Made by a program: the position numbers and the translations under genes. The notes under the pieces are model-generated. The model was not told where the DNA came from. It did not search any database and saw nothing but the letters and a program-made list of their open reading frames with translations. A stretch of 64,000 bases of DNA. Source: Trichomonas vaginalis G3 (taxonomy: Eukaryota > Parabasalia > Trichomonadida > Trichomonadidae). The number at the start of each line of letters is the position of its first letter. The first letter of the stretch is position 1. Where the stretch lies: positions 12,492,082 to 12,556,081 of the forward strand of contig NC_067207.1 in the NCBI RefSeq assembly GCF_026262505.1. Direction: 5' to 3'. Positions 45,827 to 54,489 of the stretch are shown here, piece by piece.

Positions 45827-46359
45827 ATTAGAGTTGTTTTGCTATGATTCCTCCAATCTTATGATGAGAAAAATCATATCAAAACAGCTCTAATCGAACA
45901 TTCTACACAGCTTAGCATCCAGCTAGTTCCAAGTAATGCGATTACAACATCAACGGCCAAAGCCTTTCAGAGTCCTTTAATCATTTCTTCTCATCTCAAT
46001 GTGAAGTGGCCCCAAACGAACTACAAGCTGACGTTACAACGCATTACAACCCGGTTAATACGAGCATATACATTAGAGCTGCTTTGTTATGATCTCCCTC
46101 ATCAATTGATGAGAGATCTCATTATGAAGCAGCTCCAATCGAACTAAAAACCTACATACAAATGAGTGAAAACAAACTCATTAGAGTTGTGTTGCTTTGA
46201 TTTCTCTCATCAGAAGATGAGAGATACCAGAACAAAACAACTCTAATCAAACTTTCTACACAACTCAGCACAGTATCAATGCAAAGTAATGCGTCTGTAT
46301 CGTTAACAAGCAAAGTTGTTTCGGGTCCTTCCATTTTGGAAGAATTCGGAACAACTTTG
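45827..46359 (+). ncRNA. Hairpin array 2 (candidate structured RNA locus)
   Basis: Four long imperfect hairpins. A: 45827-45853/45868-45894. B: 46072-46102/46109-46139. C: 46180-46210/46217-46247 (31-base arms). D: 46311-46333/46337-46359 (23-base arms, four pairing differences). A, B and C all start ATTAGAG[CT]TG and share a tip of the CTCAT...GATGAGA type also found in array 1. The sequence after A (TCTACACAGC... AAGTAATGCG) recurs after C, so the array grew by duplication of a ~350-bp unit. No coding potential. A small-RNA precursor or fold-back repeat origin is possible; expression data are lacking. Confidence 0.5.
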
Positions 46360-46584
46360 CGAATTGATAGTGTAAACCCATATACATGAAAGCGTGCATG
46401 CATAAAGACAGGTATTGTCAGCAATGACTACCTGCCCAGCTATGAGTGATCAGAGAATTACCATCTCAGGCTTTTTGAGAACGTTTCAGCCAGGACCCTC
46501 GTATGTTGACTGTGAGAAAGGCATCCTTTATCTGAAATAGATGCTTTTCCAACAATCAAATTCGAAGATCTTCGACGTTGTTGT

Positions 46585-46668
46585 AAAAAGAGAAGGAGAA
46601 GGAAAGAAGAGGAAGGAGAGGAAGAAGGAAAGGAAAAGAAGAAGAAGAAAAAAGAAAAAAAAGAAGGA
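46585..46668 (+). repeat. 84-nt uninterrupted polypurine tract
   Basis: Every base from 46585 to 46668 is A or G (GAAGGAGAAGG-type, then GAAGAAGAAAAAA). Such tracts can form triplex (H-) DNA and stall polymerases. Confidence 0.95.
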
Positions 46669-46680
46669 CATATTAAATAT

Positions 46681-47241
46681 AATGCGCACTTAATAGTGCC
46701 GAGGTGGCGGAGCCGCCGAGGCGCGATTTTTTTGACCCTATATTACCACACGGCAATGTTTTTCTCGATTTTGTACAGCCCTAGATAATTTCAAGCACTG
46801 AATATTCAGAAGACAAAAGGCTGCAATTCGTCATGTTTACTCAATATTGTCCCCTAGATACTTTATATCAGAATGGATTGCTAGCATTTCATTTTGATGG
46901 GGTCGATTTTTCCATTCATGGAATTAGTCTAAACTCGTTTTCTAATCTTTAGTGCATATTCAATTTGCTATCGTCTGATATTTATTGGAAGCGCATCGTC
47001 GGAGAGAACATTATGGAAAAGTTCAGATCCAAACCGGTCTGGAATATCAATGGGACTCGAATAACATATATTAGTCAATACTATGCTAGTTTTTATTAAC
47101 ACGAATTTCTTAATTAAACCCTTTGATACGATGATGATTAACACCAAGTTTCAATTTTCGAAAATTTTGATTCTAGGAATAAATACAAACACTTTTTTTG
47201 TATTGAAATTTCTAGAAATTTTTTTCAGCCGTTTTTTTTAA
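46681..47241. other. GC palindrome with T run, then intergenic
   Basis: GCACTTAATAGTGC and GGCGGAGCCGCC (46706-46717) followed by a T7 run resemble in style, not sequence, the Maverick ends (GC-rich inverted core beside a homopolymer); possibly a solo terminus of another element. The remainder is AT-rich and leads to the ankyrin gene. Confidence 0.4.
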
Positions 47242-48846
47242 ATGAAGCCCAAATATATCCACCCAAAAGAATACACTGAATTGCGAAGTATCTATAAATA
47301 CTATATCGATACGTATAATGTGCTGTACCAGTTAAAAACAGAAAATGAAGAAGAATTAAACTCTATTTACAAAATTATCAAAACAGAACTGATTGACTCA
47401 AGGAACTATTCCCCAACAAGTATTGTCAAAGATGTTTTTAGCATCATCATATTCAATAACCGCTATACAAACTCATATTTGACTCTTGCCAAATTCATTA
47501 CTGATGATTATCATTTAACACAGATCGACGATAATTATTTTCTTCCATACATCCTGTTTTATAAAAAATATGGAATTAAATTAATCAACCATATTGATTG
47601 CAAAAATGATTTCACAAATATCGATATTCATAGAGAAAATACCATTTGCAATGCAATTATGTATAATGACCTAGAAAGATTCATCTTTTTTACGGAAAGA
47701 GAAGGATTTGATAAAGATCAAAAAATTTCAAGCCATTTATATCCATATGGATATAATTGTTATTCATTACTTGAATTATGTTGTTATCATGGAGCTGTTG
47801 ATTGTTTCAAGTTATTAAGATCGAAATTTCAATTAGAAATAACTGAAATATGTCTTGAATTTTCATTTTTAGGAGGAAATGCAGAGATCATGAGTGAATG
47901 TTTGAAATATCAAACACCAAATAAAGAATGCATGGAATATGCAATTATCTCACACAACATTGATTTTGTTACGTTCTTGATGAATGAATACAATATAGAG
48001 ATCAATTTATTCTATTGCGAAACATTCAAAAATCTTGAAGCATTTTTAGTTTATTTGGATCAAACTAAAGATGTTAACAAATGCTTATTTTACTCCTCGA
48101 TATTTAATATTCAATCTTTTTTCGAATACCTCCTTTCTCTTGGTGCAAATATCAATGAACAATATGATCTTGGAAGAACCGCTCTTCATATGGCAACCCT
48201 AAATAATCGTAAAGAAATGGTCGAAATTCTTATTTCAAAAGGTGCAAATATCAATGAACAAACTAATTATGGGGAAACAACTCTTCATTTTGCAGCAGAA
48301 AATAATTATAAAGAAATAGTTGAATTCCTTATTTCACATGGTGCAAAAATCAATGAAAAAGATATTAATGGAGCAACCGCTCTTCATAAAGCAGCAGGAA
48401 ATAATTGTAAAGGAATAGTTGAATTTCTTATTTCACATGGTGCAAAAATTAATGAGAAAGATCATAATGGAATGTCCATTCTTTATTATGCCGCACGCGG
48501 ACAAAGTAAAGAAACAGCTGAACTTCTTATTTCACATGGTGCAAATATCAATGAAAAAGATAATCATGGATTTACCGCTCTTCATAATGCAGCTTTGAAT
48601 AATGGTAATGAAATAGCCGAACTTCTTATTACACATGGTGCAAATATCAATGAAATAGATAATGATAGAAAAACCGCTCTTTGTATTGCAGCAGAATATA
48701 ATAATAAAGAAACAGCTGAAGTTCTTATTTCACATGGTGCAAATATCAATGAAATAGGTATAAGGGGAAAAATCGCTCTTCATTATGCAGAGAGAAATAA
48801 TTATGAAGAAATAACCCAAAACCGTTGCAATTGCAGGTTATTTTAA
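47242..48846 (+). CDS. DUF3447 + ankyrin repeat protein (534 aa)
   Basis: A typical trichomonad ankyrin protein. Residues 1 to about 270 form the family's N-terminal region, with the characteristic CMEYAIISHNIDFVTFLMNE segment (DUF3447-type). About eight ankyrin repeats follow from about 300, each of 33 residues with G.TALHxAAxNNxKEIxExLISHGANINEKD. The last repeat breaks off in QNRCNCRLF, so the C-terminus may be truncated. Ankyrin repeats bind proteins; trichomonads have hundreds of such genes of unknown role. ATG 47242. A close paralogue, broken, lies at 57693-60010. Confidence 0.9.
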   Translation: MKPKYIHPKEYTELRSIYKYYIDTYNVLYQLKTENEEELNSIYKIIKTELIDSRNYSPTSIVKDVFSIIIFNNRYTNSYLTLAKFITDDYHLTQIDDNYFLPYILFYKKYGIKLINHIDCKNDFTNIDIHRENTICNAIMYNDLERFIFFTEREGFDKDQKISSHLYPYGYNCYSLLELCCYHGAVDCFKLLRSKFQLEITEICLEFSFLGGNAEIMSECLKYQTPNKECMEYAIISHNIDFVTFLMNEYNIEINLFYCETFKNLEAFLVYLDQTKDVNKCLFYSSIFNIQSFFEYLLSLGANINEQYDLGRTALHMATLNNRKEMVEILISKGANINEQTNYGETTLHFAAENNYKEIVEFLISHGAKINEKDINGATALHKAAGNNCKGIVEFLISHGAKINEKDHNGMSILYYAARGQSKETAELLISHGANINEKDNHGFTALHNAALNNGNEIAELLITHGANINEIDNDRKTALCIAAEYNNKETAEVLISHGANINEIGIRGKIALHYAERNNYEEITQNRCNCRLF

Positions 48847-49519
48847 AAAGAGTTTACATTGAGTATCTCTAGTTTTATTATAACCTAATGCACAACAAAA
48901 ATATCAAATGATTCAATTTCAAATATCAAATTTCTAAAAGTCATCAATAATGCCACCATTTTATTTCAAAAATATATAGAAATTAAAATATAGCATTATC
49001 TTGCTTCTTTTAGACTAAAATAATGCAAAATCTACTATTTTTTTTTCAAAATTTCACATATCAAGCTTGGCAATTCGTGATGAACAAAATTCGCGTTTTT
49101 GGCAGTTCCGACATCCTTATGTGAATATGGAAAATAATAATGTCCTCTATAATTAAGTTTTTCCTAAAAAAAAATTGATGGTATCGCTTTAGAGAATATT
49201 TTGATTGAATCAATTATGAAAATGTGTGATGAACACTTCCTCATATATCCAAGTAAAACACTAAAATGTTTTGGGATAAAATTTTACCGGTTCTTTCTTA
49301 ATGATATCATCTAAAAACGGGTCTTTAAAATTTTGGGCGAAACAACGATAGGGCCCTCAATTCTCTCAAATTTTGAGGGGGATGATAATCTAAAAAATTT
49401 GAAATCAGCTTATTACAATATTACAATTGTATATCATTAACTCAAAGATTGTCCACTTGACAATGAATAATTCCAAATTTCGGCTCAAAGCAAAATTCTG
49501 TCAATTCACCTTTATTCAA
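48847..49519. other. Intergenic, nothing recognised
   Basis: AT-rich spacer. The following frame opens at a TTG (49427); ATG 49520 is preferred, with TCACCT about 18 bases upstream. Confidence 0.45.
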
Positions 49520-50632
49520 ATGACTCATGGAAATGTTACATTGATCGGAGTTGGCCGTCTTGGTATATGTTCAGCACTCGTATTTGAGAAAGCTGGATAC
49601 AACGTTCTTGGTGTTGACCTTTTCCCAGACTATGTCAACGCAATTAATAACAAAACTTTCGATTCTCCAGAGCCGCAAGTTAACGAATTCTTGAAAGAAT
49701 CCAAGAACTTCAGATGCTCAACTGATATGAAGGAAGGTATCGAATTTTCGGACCTTTTGTTCATCTGTGTTGATACTCCATCAACAGGTGGTGACCGCCA
49801 TTACGACCACTCAAAGCTTTCAAGAGTTCTCTCTGTAATAAACAGTTTCAAACCTGAAAACAAGCACGTAATGATCATGTGCACTGTAATGCCAGGATAT
49901 ATCCGTGAAGTTGGCCGCTATCTCCTTCGTGACTGCAAGAACACAACACTTAACTACAACCCAGAATTTATAGCTCAAGGCGCAATCATGAAAGGCTTCC
50001 AAAATCCAGATGTCGTTCTTATTGGTGCCGAAAACGACGAAATCGGCAACAGACTTTCCGAATTCTACAAGAACATAACTACAAATGAACCATATATTGC
50101 AGTTATGAACCCAGAATCCGCTGAATTAATGAAGATTTCCCTTAATTGTTTCATTACTACGAAAATTGCATACGCAAACATGATTGGCGACATCGCGGAT
50201 CTCACACCAGGTGCCGACAAATACAAGATTCTTGAAGCAATCGGACACGATTCAAGAGTTGGCTTAAAGTGCTTAATGCCTGGCTGGTCATTTGGCGGAC
50301 CATGCTTCCCACGCGATAACCGTGCTCTTCTTGGCTATGCCGAGAAGATTGGCTTCGATGCAAAAATTTCTCGTGCAACAGATCAGGAAAATAACGACCA
50401 CACAAGAATTATGGCAGAAAAATACCTCGCAGAGAACAAGGATGAATACGAATTTGTTAACATCGCTTACAAAGAACCTTGCAACGTTCCAATTATCGAA
50501 GAATCTGCCAAACTCAAAGTTGCCGAGTATCTCGCAAGGCACGGAAAGAAGGTTGTCCTCAAGGATAAGAAACACATCATTGAGGTCGCACGCCGTGAAT
50601 ATGGCTCATTATTTACTTATGTCGAAATATAA
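49520..50632 (+). CDS. UDP-glucose/GDP-mannose dehydrogenase family enzyme
   Basis: From ATG 49520 (MTHGNVTLIGVGRLG) the protein has about 370 residues. A GxGxxG NAD-binding motif (GVGRLG) opens the Rossmann fold. ICVDTPS, CTVMPG and NPEFIAQGAIMKGF are family motifs. The catalytic cysteine is in FGGPCFPRDNRAL. These enzymes oxidise a nucleotide sugar's C6 alcohol to the acid using two NAD+. The 'AQGAIMKGF' variant in place of the usual 'REGTAI' may reflect an unusual substrate. A more upstream ATG (49463) exists but would add a non-conserved leader. Stop is TAAA. Confidence 0.85.
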   Translation: MTHGNVTLIGVGRLGICSALVFEKAGYNVLGVDLFPDYVNAINNKTFDSPEPQVNEFLKESKNFRCSTDMKEGIEFSDLLFICVDTPSTGGDRHYDHSKLSRVLSVINSFKPENKHVMIMCTVMPGYIREVGRYLLRDCKNTTLNYNPEFIAQGAIMKGFQNPDVVLIGAENDEIGNRLSEFYKNITTNEPYIAVMNPESAELMKISLNCFITTKIAYANMIGDIADLTPGADKYKILEAIGHDSRVGLKCLMPGWSFGGPCFPRDNRALLGYAEKIGFDAKISRATDQENNDHTRIMAEKYLAENKDEYEFVNIAYKEPCNVPIIEESAKLKVAEYLARHGKKVVLKDKKHIIEVARREYGSLFTYVEI

Positions 50633-51153
50633 AAAGCCTTGTTTCTGATGGTAATATGACTTTTTCGCTGATTTGTTTATATTTACAACAGAACATATAA
50701 TGCAAACTTACTTATTTTAAAGGTACTGACACTTTATGACCTTAAATTTTCAAAAATGATGAAGTATTTTAAACAGCCATAAGTAACTATCTATTGTAAT
50801 TCAGCTTTAAAGATTATCAGATAAGTATTTTAAAGATCAAAATAAATATTCTCTGCGCAGTATGTCTTATGTTTGTCCATCTTAACCACATCGTAAAACT
50901 ATTATCAGATTTGAAGTGTCAGTACTTTTCTTATTTTGAAACAATTCTCTTAATTATCACTAATAAAACATGAACAATACCATTTTATTTGCACAATTAT
51001 CTGAATTATAAACAAACACTTCTAGCCCAAGAAAAACTCCTTTTCTCTGCATTAGATCTAATTTTCGATACAAAGTTACAAAATGTTAACCCAACAGGTA
51101 GATCCATGCAAACTCCTCTATCCACCTGTAGAAAATTTAAATAACCTCTAATT
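50633..51153. other. Intergenic
   Basis: AT-rich, without a gene. Sequence near 51,020-51,120 may be further decayed ankyrin DNA but no frame is clear. Confidence 0.4.
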
Positions 51154-51273
51154 TCATATGGTTCAAATGTTAATGATAAAAATATAAATGAAGAAACTCC
51201 GCTTCATTATGCAGGACAATATGATTAATATAATAATGTATGTCTTCTTATTTCACATGGTGCACACGTCACG
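51154..51273 (+). pseudogene. Ankyrin-repeat relic
   Basis: One frame reads SYGSNVNDKNINEETPLHYA, then a stop, then VCLLISHGAHVT in the same frame. It is clearly one ankyrin repeat and part of the next, cut off from any start. A remnant of a DUF3447/ankyrin gene. Confidence 0.8.
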
Positions 51274-51372
51274 GCAGAAATTATATCATTACAAATCCTT
51301 AGTAAATTGTAAAAGTCTATTCTTCTTCAATGTAGGAACACCTTTTTAAAGAAATCACCCCCTTCAATTCTT

Positions 51373-51378
51373 TCAATT
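51373..51378 (+). promoter_or_regulatory. Initiator of membrane-protein gene
   Basis: TCAATT with its A five bases before ATG 51380, a good match to the trichomonad initiator. Confidence 0.5.
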
Positions 51379-51379
51379 T

Positions 51380-52390
51380 ATGGAAATATCTTTTAAAAAT
51401 GGTGTTACAGCGCAAATCATCATTGATACATGCCTTTTCATAATTTTAGCCTATATGTCATTGTCAGAGGATAGATATTCATACGAATTGAAGAAAAAAC
51501 GTATATCAATCATTCATAATAGACAACCTTACGATTTTAACATTACGTCCGAAGTCGCATTTTCACATATAGCCGTTTCTTGTATGTTTTATAAGCATTT
51601 ATATCAAAAATCTTATTCAAACATAATTTCATACGAGTTAGACATTATTCATCATAGTAGATACGGAGACGATAGAAAATTACACCTGAAACAATCAAAA
51701 GATTTATCAACGACCCAAAATATTACGTTGTACGAATTTAATAACTTAAACGTTAAAAATACAGAGTTTAATTTAACCATATTTGAAGGAGGTATGGGGT
51801 TTGAAGCATTCGACATAGAAATGAAATCAGATAAACCAAGAACATTCATGAAAAAAGTTAATATTTCATTATCATTGTTGATAATTCTTGAAATGATATA
51901 CTTTAAGCTCCTATCTAAAAAACCAAAGCAGAGTGGATTATATTTCGTTTTGAATCTTTCAATGTTAATTTACTTGATTTTTTATTATATCTGTGAATGG
52001 TCTTTGCTCATGACTTTTCCATTATTAGTTTTGGTATTATATACAAGTATTGTTCAAAAATTCGGAACAACAAAACATATTAAAGTAATTAGTTCAATAA
52101 TAATGGTTTTATCACGAATGTCTTTTATTTTCATTCAGAATGACTTGCTTAGAGCTTATTTACCACTTATTACAATTCTTATTTTAAGTATTTTTATGAA
52201 AAAGAACTTAAGACAAATTTTCATTATAATTTTAATCATACCTGCAATTTTCCATACTGTATGTATACTAGTATTTGCTGATTCAATGAAATTAACACAA
52301 TTATTTAATCTTATTTTCTTAATTTTTGATTTCATACCATTCCATCTTTTTAGCACTTTCTTGATATCATCTTCTAAGAATGAAGACTAA
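51380..52390 (+). CDS. Multi-pass membrane protein, ectodomain + ~7 helices
   Basis: A 336-residue protein. An N-terminal hydrophobic segment (about 10-28) is followed by a ~130-residue non-membrane region with several N-glycosylation sequons (NIT, NLT), then about seven closely packed hydrophobic helices (about 160-330). One signal/anchor + lumenal domain + 7 helices is the layout of GOST/Wntless-like seven-membrane proteins; this resemblance is architectural only. Function unknown. Confidence 0.7.
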   Translation: MEISFKNGVTAQIIIDTCLFIILAYMSLSEDRYSYELKKKRISIIHNRQPYDFNITSEVAFSHIAVSCMFYKHLYQKSYSNIISYELDIIHHSRYGDDRKLHLKQSKDLSTTQNITLYEFNNLNVKNTEFNLTIFEGGMGFEAFDIEMKSDKPRTFMKKVNISLSLLIILEMIYFKLLSKKPKQSGLYFVLNLSMLIYLIFYYICEWSLLMTFPLLVLVLYTSIVQKFGTTKHIKVISSIIMVLSRMSFIFIQNDLLRAYLPLITILILSIFMKKNLRQIFIIILIIPAIFHTVCILVFADSMKLTQLFNLIFLIFDFIPFHLFSTFLISSSKNED

Positions 52391-52718
52391 TTGTTTGTAT
52401 ATAAATTATATTTTTTAAAAAATTTTACTAGCTGTTTTTACTATCTGGAATATTACATTCAAATATCCATATTATTGTGATTTAAGCTTAATATATATTG
52501 GCGATCGCCGTGAAAAAAATATTTACGATCTTTTAATAAAGAGTCCACAGCTTGTGCTATTTCATCTTAATCAAAGACTACTTCTAATGAAAACACGAAA
52601 TAATCAATACAGGATTAATTTTAATATAAACACAACAATTATATTAACAAAATATATAATATTCAGATCTATATTAACAAAATATTAACGCAACAAAACA
52701 ACTAAATATATCCAAGTA
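52391..52718. other. Convergent intergenic region
   Basis: AT-rich spacer between the membrane-protein gene and CK2 beta. No gene seen. Confidence 0.5.
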
Positions 52719-53492
52719 CTAAAACGGATGGACTCCTCTCTTATGAGAATCAGCAACTCTAAATCCGTAAACTCTCTGTTCAAGCATACGAGCACTTTCA
52801 AGAGGTTCTAAATGAGGATAAGTTCGAAAGAAAAATGGTCCAAATGAAGTTCCAAAAGATGCTCCATCGATATTTGAGATTTCTGTGTTATATGAATGGA
52901 AAATATCTTTGCACCGTGGGCAATATATACAGCACTCTGAAATCCCGAGTTGGTCTGAAATTCCGCATGGGACAACGTATTGTCCACGGCATTCAGTTCT
53001 TGGACAAACTCCGTAGACACCTTGCATATAGTTTTGGAAAACTTGTTTTAAGCCTTCTTCAGATTGTACATATCGCTGATGAATTAGAAAGTATAGATTT
53101 TGGATTAGAGCATCTAAAGTAGGTTTCGACGGATCTTCAAAATATAGCTCTTCAGGAGGTACTTGCTTTAAATCTCTTATAATTTCTAGTGCTTCAACGT
53201 ATTGCGGAATTTTTTCTGAAAGTCCGTACAAATTAAAATCTTCTAAAATGTATTCATCGGGGACTCTGAGCAGCCACTTGGATTTGAACGAACTTAGATA
53301 ATTGTCTATCCAGCCAGAGCTTGAATTTTCTGAATCATCGCTTGAATCAGGTGGAGTTTCATCATACCATGATGATAAACTTACTTTCGACAGAATTGGA
53401 AAGCTATTTCTTCGTCTCCTATCTGTTAACATGTTATGCGAAGACGAAATAACCCGAATTCTGACGGATTTTTGAAAGAGTAATTCAATCAT
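52719..53492 (-). CDS. Casein kinase 2 regulatory (beta) subunit
   Basis: A 257-residue CK2 beta. After a ~55-residue basic/Ser-rich leader and an acidic Asp/Ser/Glu stretch, the core begins with GWIDNYLSSFKSKWLLRVPD. The zinc finger is CPRTECRGQ... CCIYCPRCKD, with the four conserved cysteines. SFGPFFFRTYPHL is the C-terminal signature. The subunit dimerises and binds two CK2 alpha kinases, setting substrate choice. An extra Cys in 'VVPCG' and 'SECC' is unusual. M21 is an alternative start. Divergent from TatD. Confidence 0.92.
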   Translation of the reverse strand: MIELLFQKSVRIRVISSSHNMLTDRRRRNSFPILSKVSLSSWYDETPPDSSDDSENSSSGWIDNYLSSFKSKWLLRVPDEYILEDFNLYGLSEKIPQYVEALEIIRDLKQVPPEELYFEDPSKPTLDALIQNLYFLIHQRYVQSEEGLKQVFQNYMQGVYGVCPRTECRGQYVVPCGISDQLGISECCIYCPRCKDIFHSYNTEISNIDGASFGTSFGPFFFRTYPHLEPLESARMLEQRVYGFRVADSHKRGVHPF

Positions 53493-53577
53493 TTCGCTTT
53501 TTAAAAGTGTTCAAAATATAATTTACTTCCAAATCAAGTTGAAATTAAAAAAAATTGAAATATTTTTCTTTTCAAAT

Positions 53578-54372
53578 ATGGCTCAGCATCTTTATGTTGA
53601 CTGTCACTGCCATTTGGACAGTATATGGGAAAAATTAGGCAAGAATTTAGATGATTCATTCGATGAGTGGACAGCTTCATGGCCAGAAGGCTTTGATGGC
53701 TGTCTTTGTGCATTCAGTGAAGATTTTGAAAAAACAATGAAGTTTGTTGGTCGTAATCATCCAAAAATCTTCGGAGCTCTCGGCCAGCATCCTCATGGAG
53801 CTTCCAATTACAATGAAGAATACGAAGCAAAATTAATTGAATTATTAAAGCATCCACAAGTTCGCGCTTTAGGTGAAATTGGCTTAGATTACCATTATAC
53901 ATTATCACCAGTTGACGTTCAGAAGCGTGTCTTTGAGCGTCAGTGTACTCTTGCTGTCGAAAGACAACTCCCGATTACAATTCATACTCGTGAGGCAGAG
54001 GATGATACATGGGATATCATTAAGCGCTGCCTTCCGAAAGATCAGAGATTTCATATTCATTGTTACACTGATTCTTGGCAATGGGCTGAAAAAGTCTTAA
54101 AAGAATTCCCTAACGCTTACTTTGGCTTCACGGGATGCCTTACATTCAAGAAATCTAAGGAAGTCCAAGATGTTTGCTCTAAAGTTCCATTAGATAGAAT
54201 GCTTTCGGAAACTGATGGTCCTTACATGGCCCCAGAACCATTCCGCGGAAAAGCTTCAATGCCAGGCTATATTCCACAGATAATCAAGAAAATGGCTCAA
54301 CTCCATAACGTTTCTGAAGATGTTGCATACACAACACTTAGAGAAAACGCTAGAAAGATGTATAACTTTTAA
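53578..54372 (+). CDS. TatD-family metal-dependent deoxyribonuclease
   Basis: From ATG 53578 (MAQHLYVDCHCHLD; the open frame extends to a TTG at 53539) the protein has 264 residues. All TatD metal-site motifs are present in order: DCHCHLD, GQHPH, GEIGLDYHY, TIHTREAE, HIHCY, and SETDGPY near the end. These are TIM-barrel 3'-5' exo- or endonucleases that act on DNA, often in repair or apoptosis-like DNA breakdown. TCAAAT lies right before the ATG. 85 bp separates its ATG from that of CK2 beta. Confidence 0.92.
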   Translation: MAQHLYVDCHCHLDSIWEKLGKNLDDSFDEWTASWPEGFDGCLCAFSEDFEKTMKFVGRNHPKIFGALGQHPHGASNYNEEYEAKLIELLKHPQVRALGEIGLDYHYTLSPVDVQKRVFERQCTLAVERQLPITIHTREAEDDTWDIIKRCLPKDQRFHIHCYTDSWQWAEKVLKEFPNAYFGFTGCLTFKKSKEVQDVCSKVPLDRMLSETDGPYMAPEPFRGKASMPGYIPQIIKKMAQLHNVSEDVAYTTLRENARKMYNF

Positions 54373-54480
54373 TTTTTTTATAAATATAGAAATGTATCTA
54401 AAAATCTTAAAATTTTTCTAAATTATATATAATAATTATACATAGTAACCATCGAAATCTTTCTTCTTTATGCAAAATAG

Positions 54481-54486
54481 TCATTA
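54481..54486 (+). promoter_or_regulatory. Initiator of importin-like gene
   Basis: TCATTA with its A seven bases before ATG 54490; matches the trichomonad initiator consensus. Confidence 0.55.
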
Positions 54487-54489
54487 TTT

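Noticed and set aside
46152..46424. 90-codon minus-strand frame through hairpin array 2
   Set aside because: Crosses hairpin stems; composition reflects the inverted repeats, not a protein.
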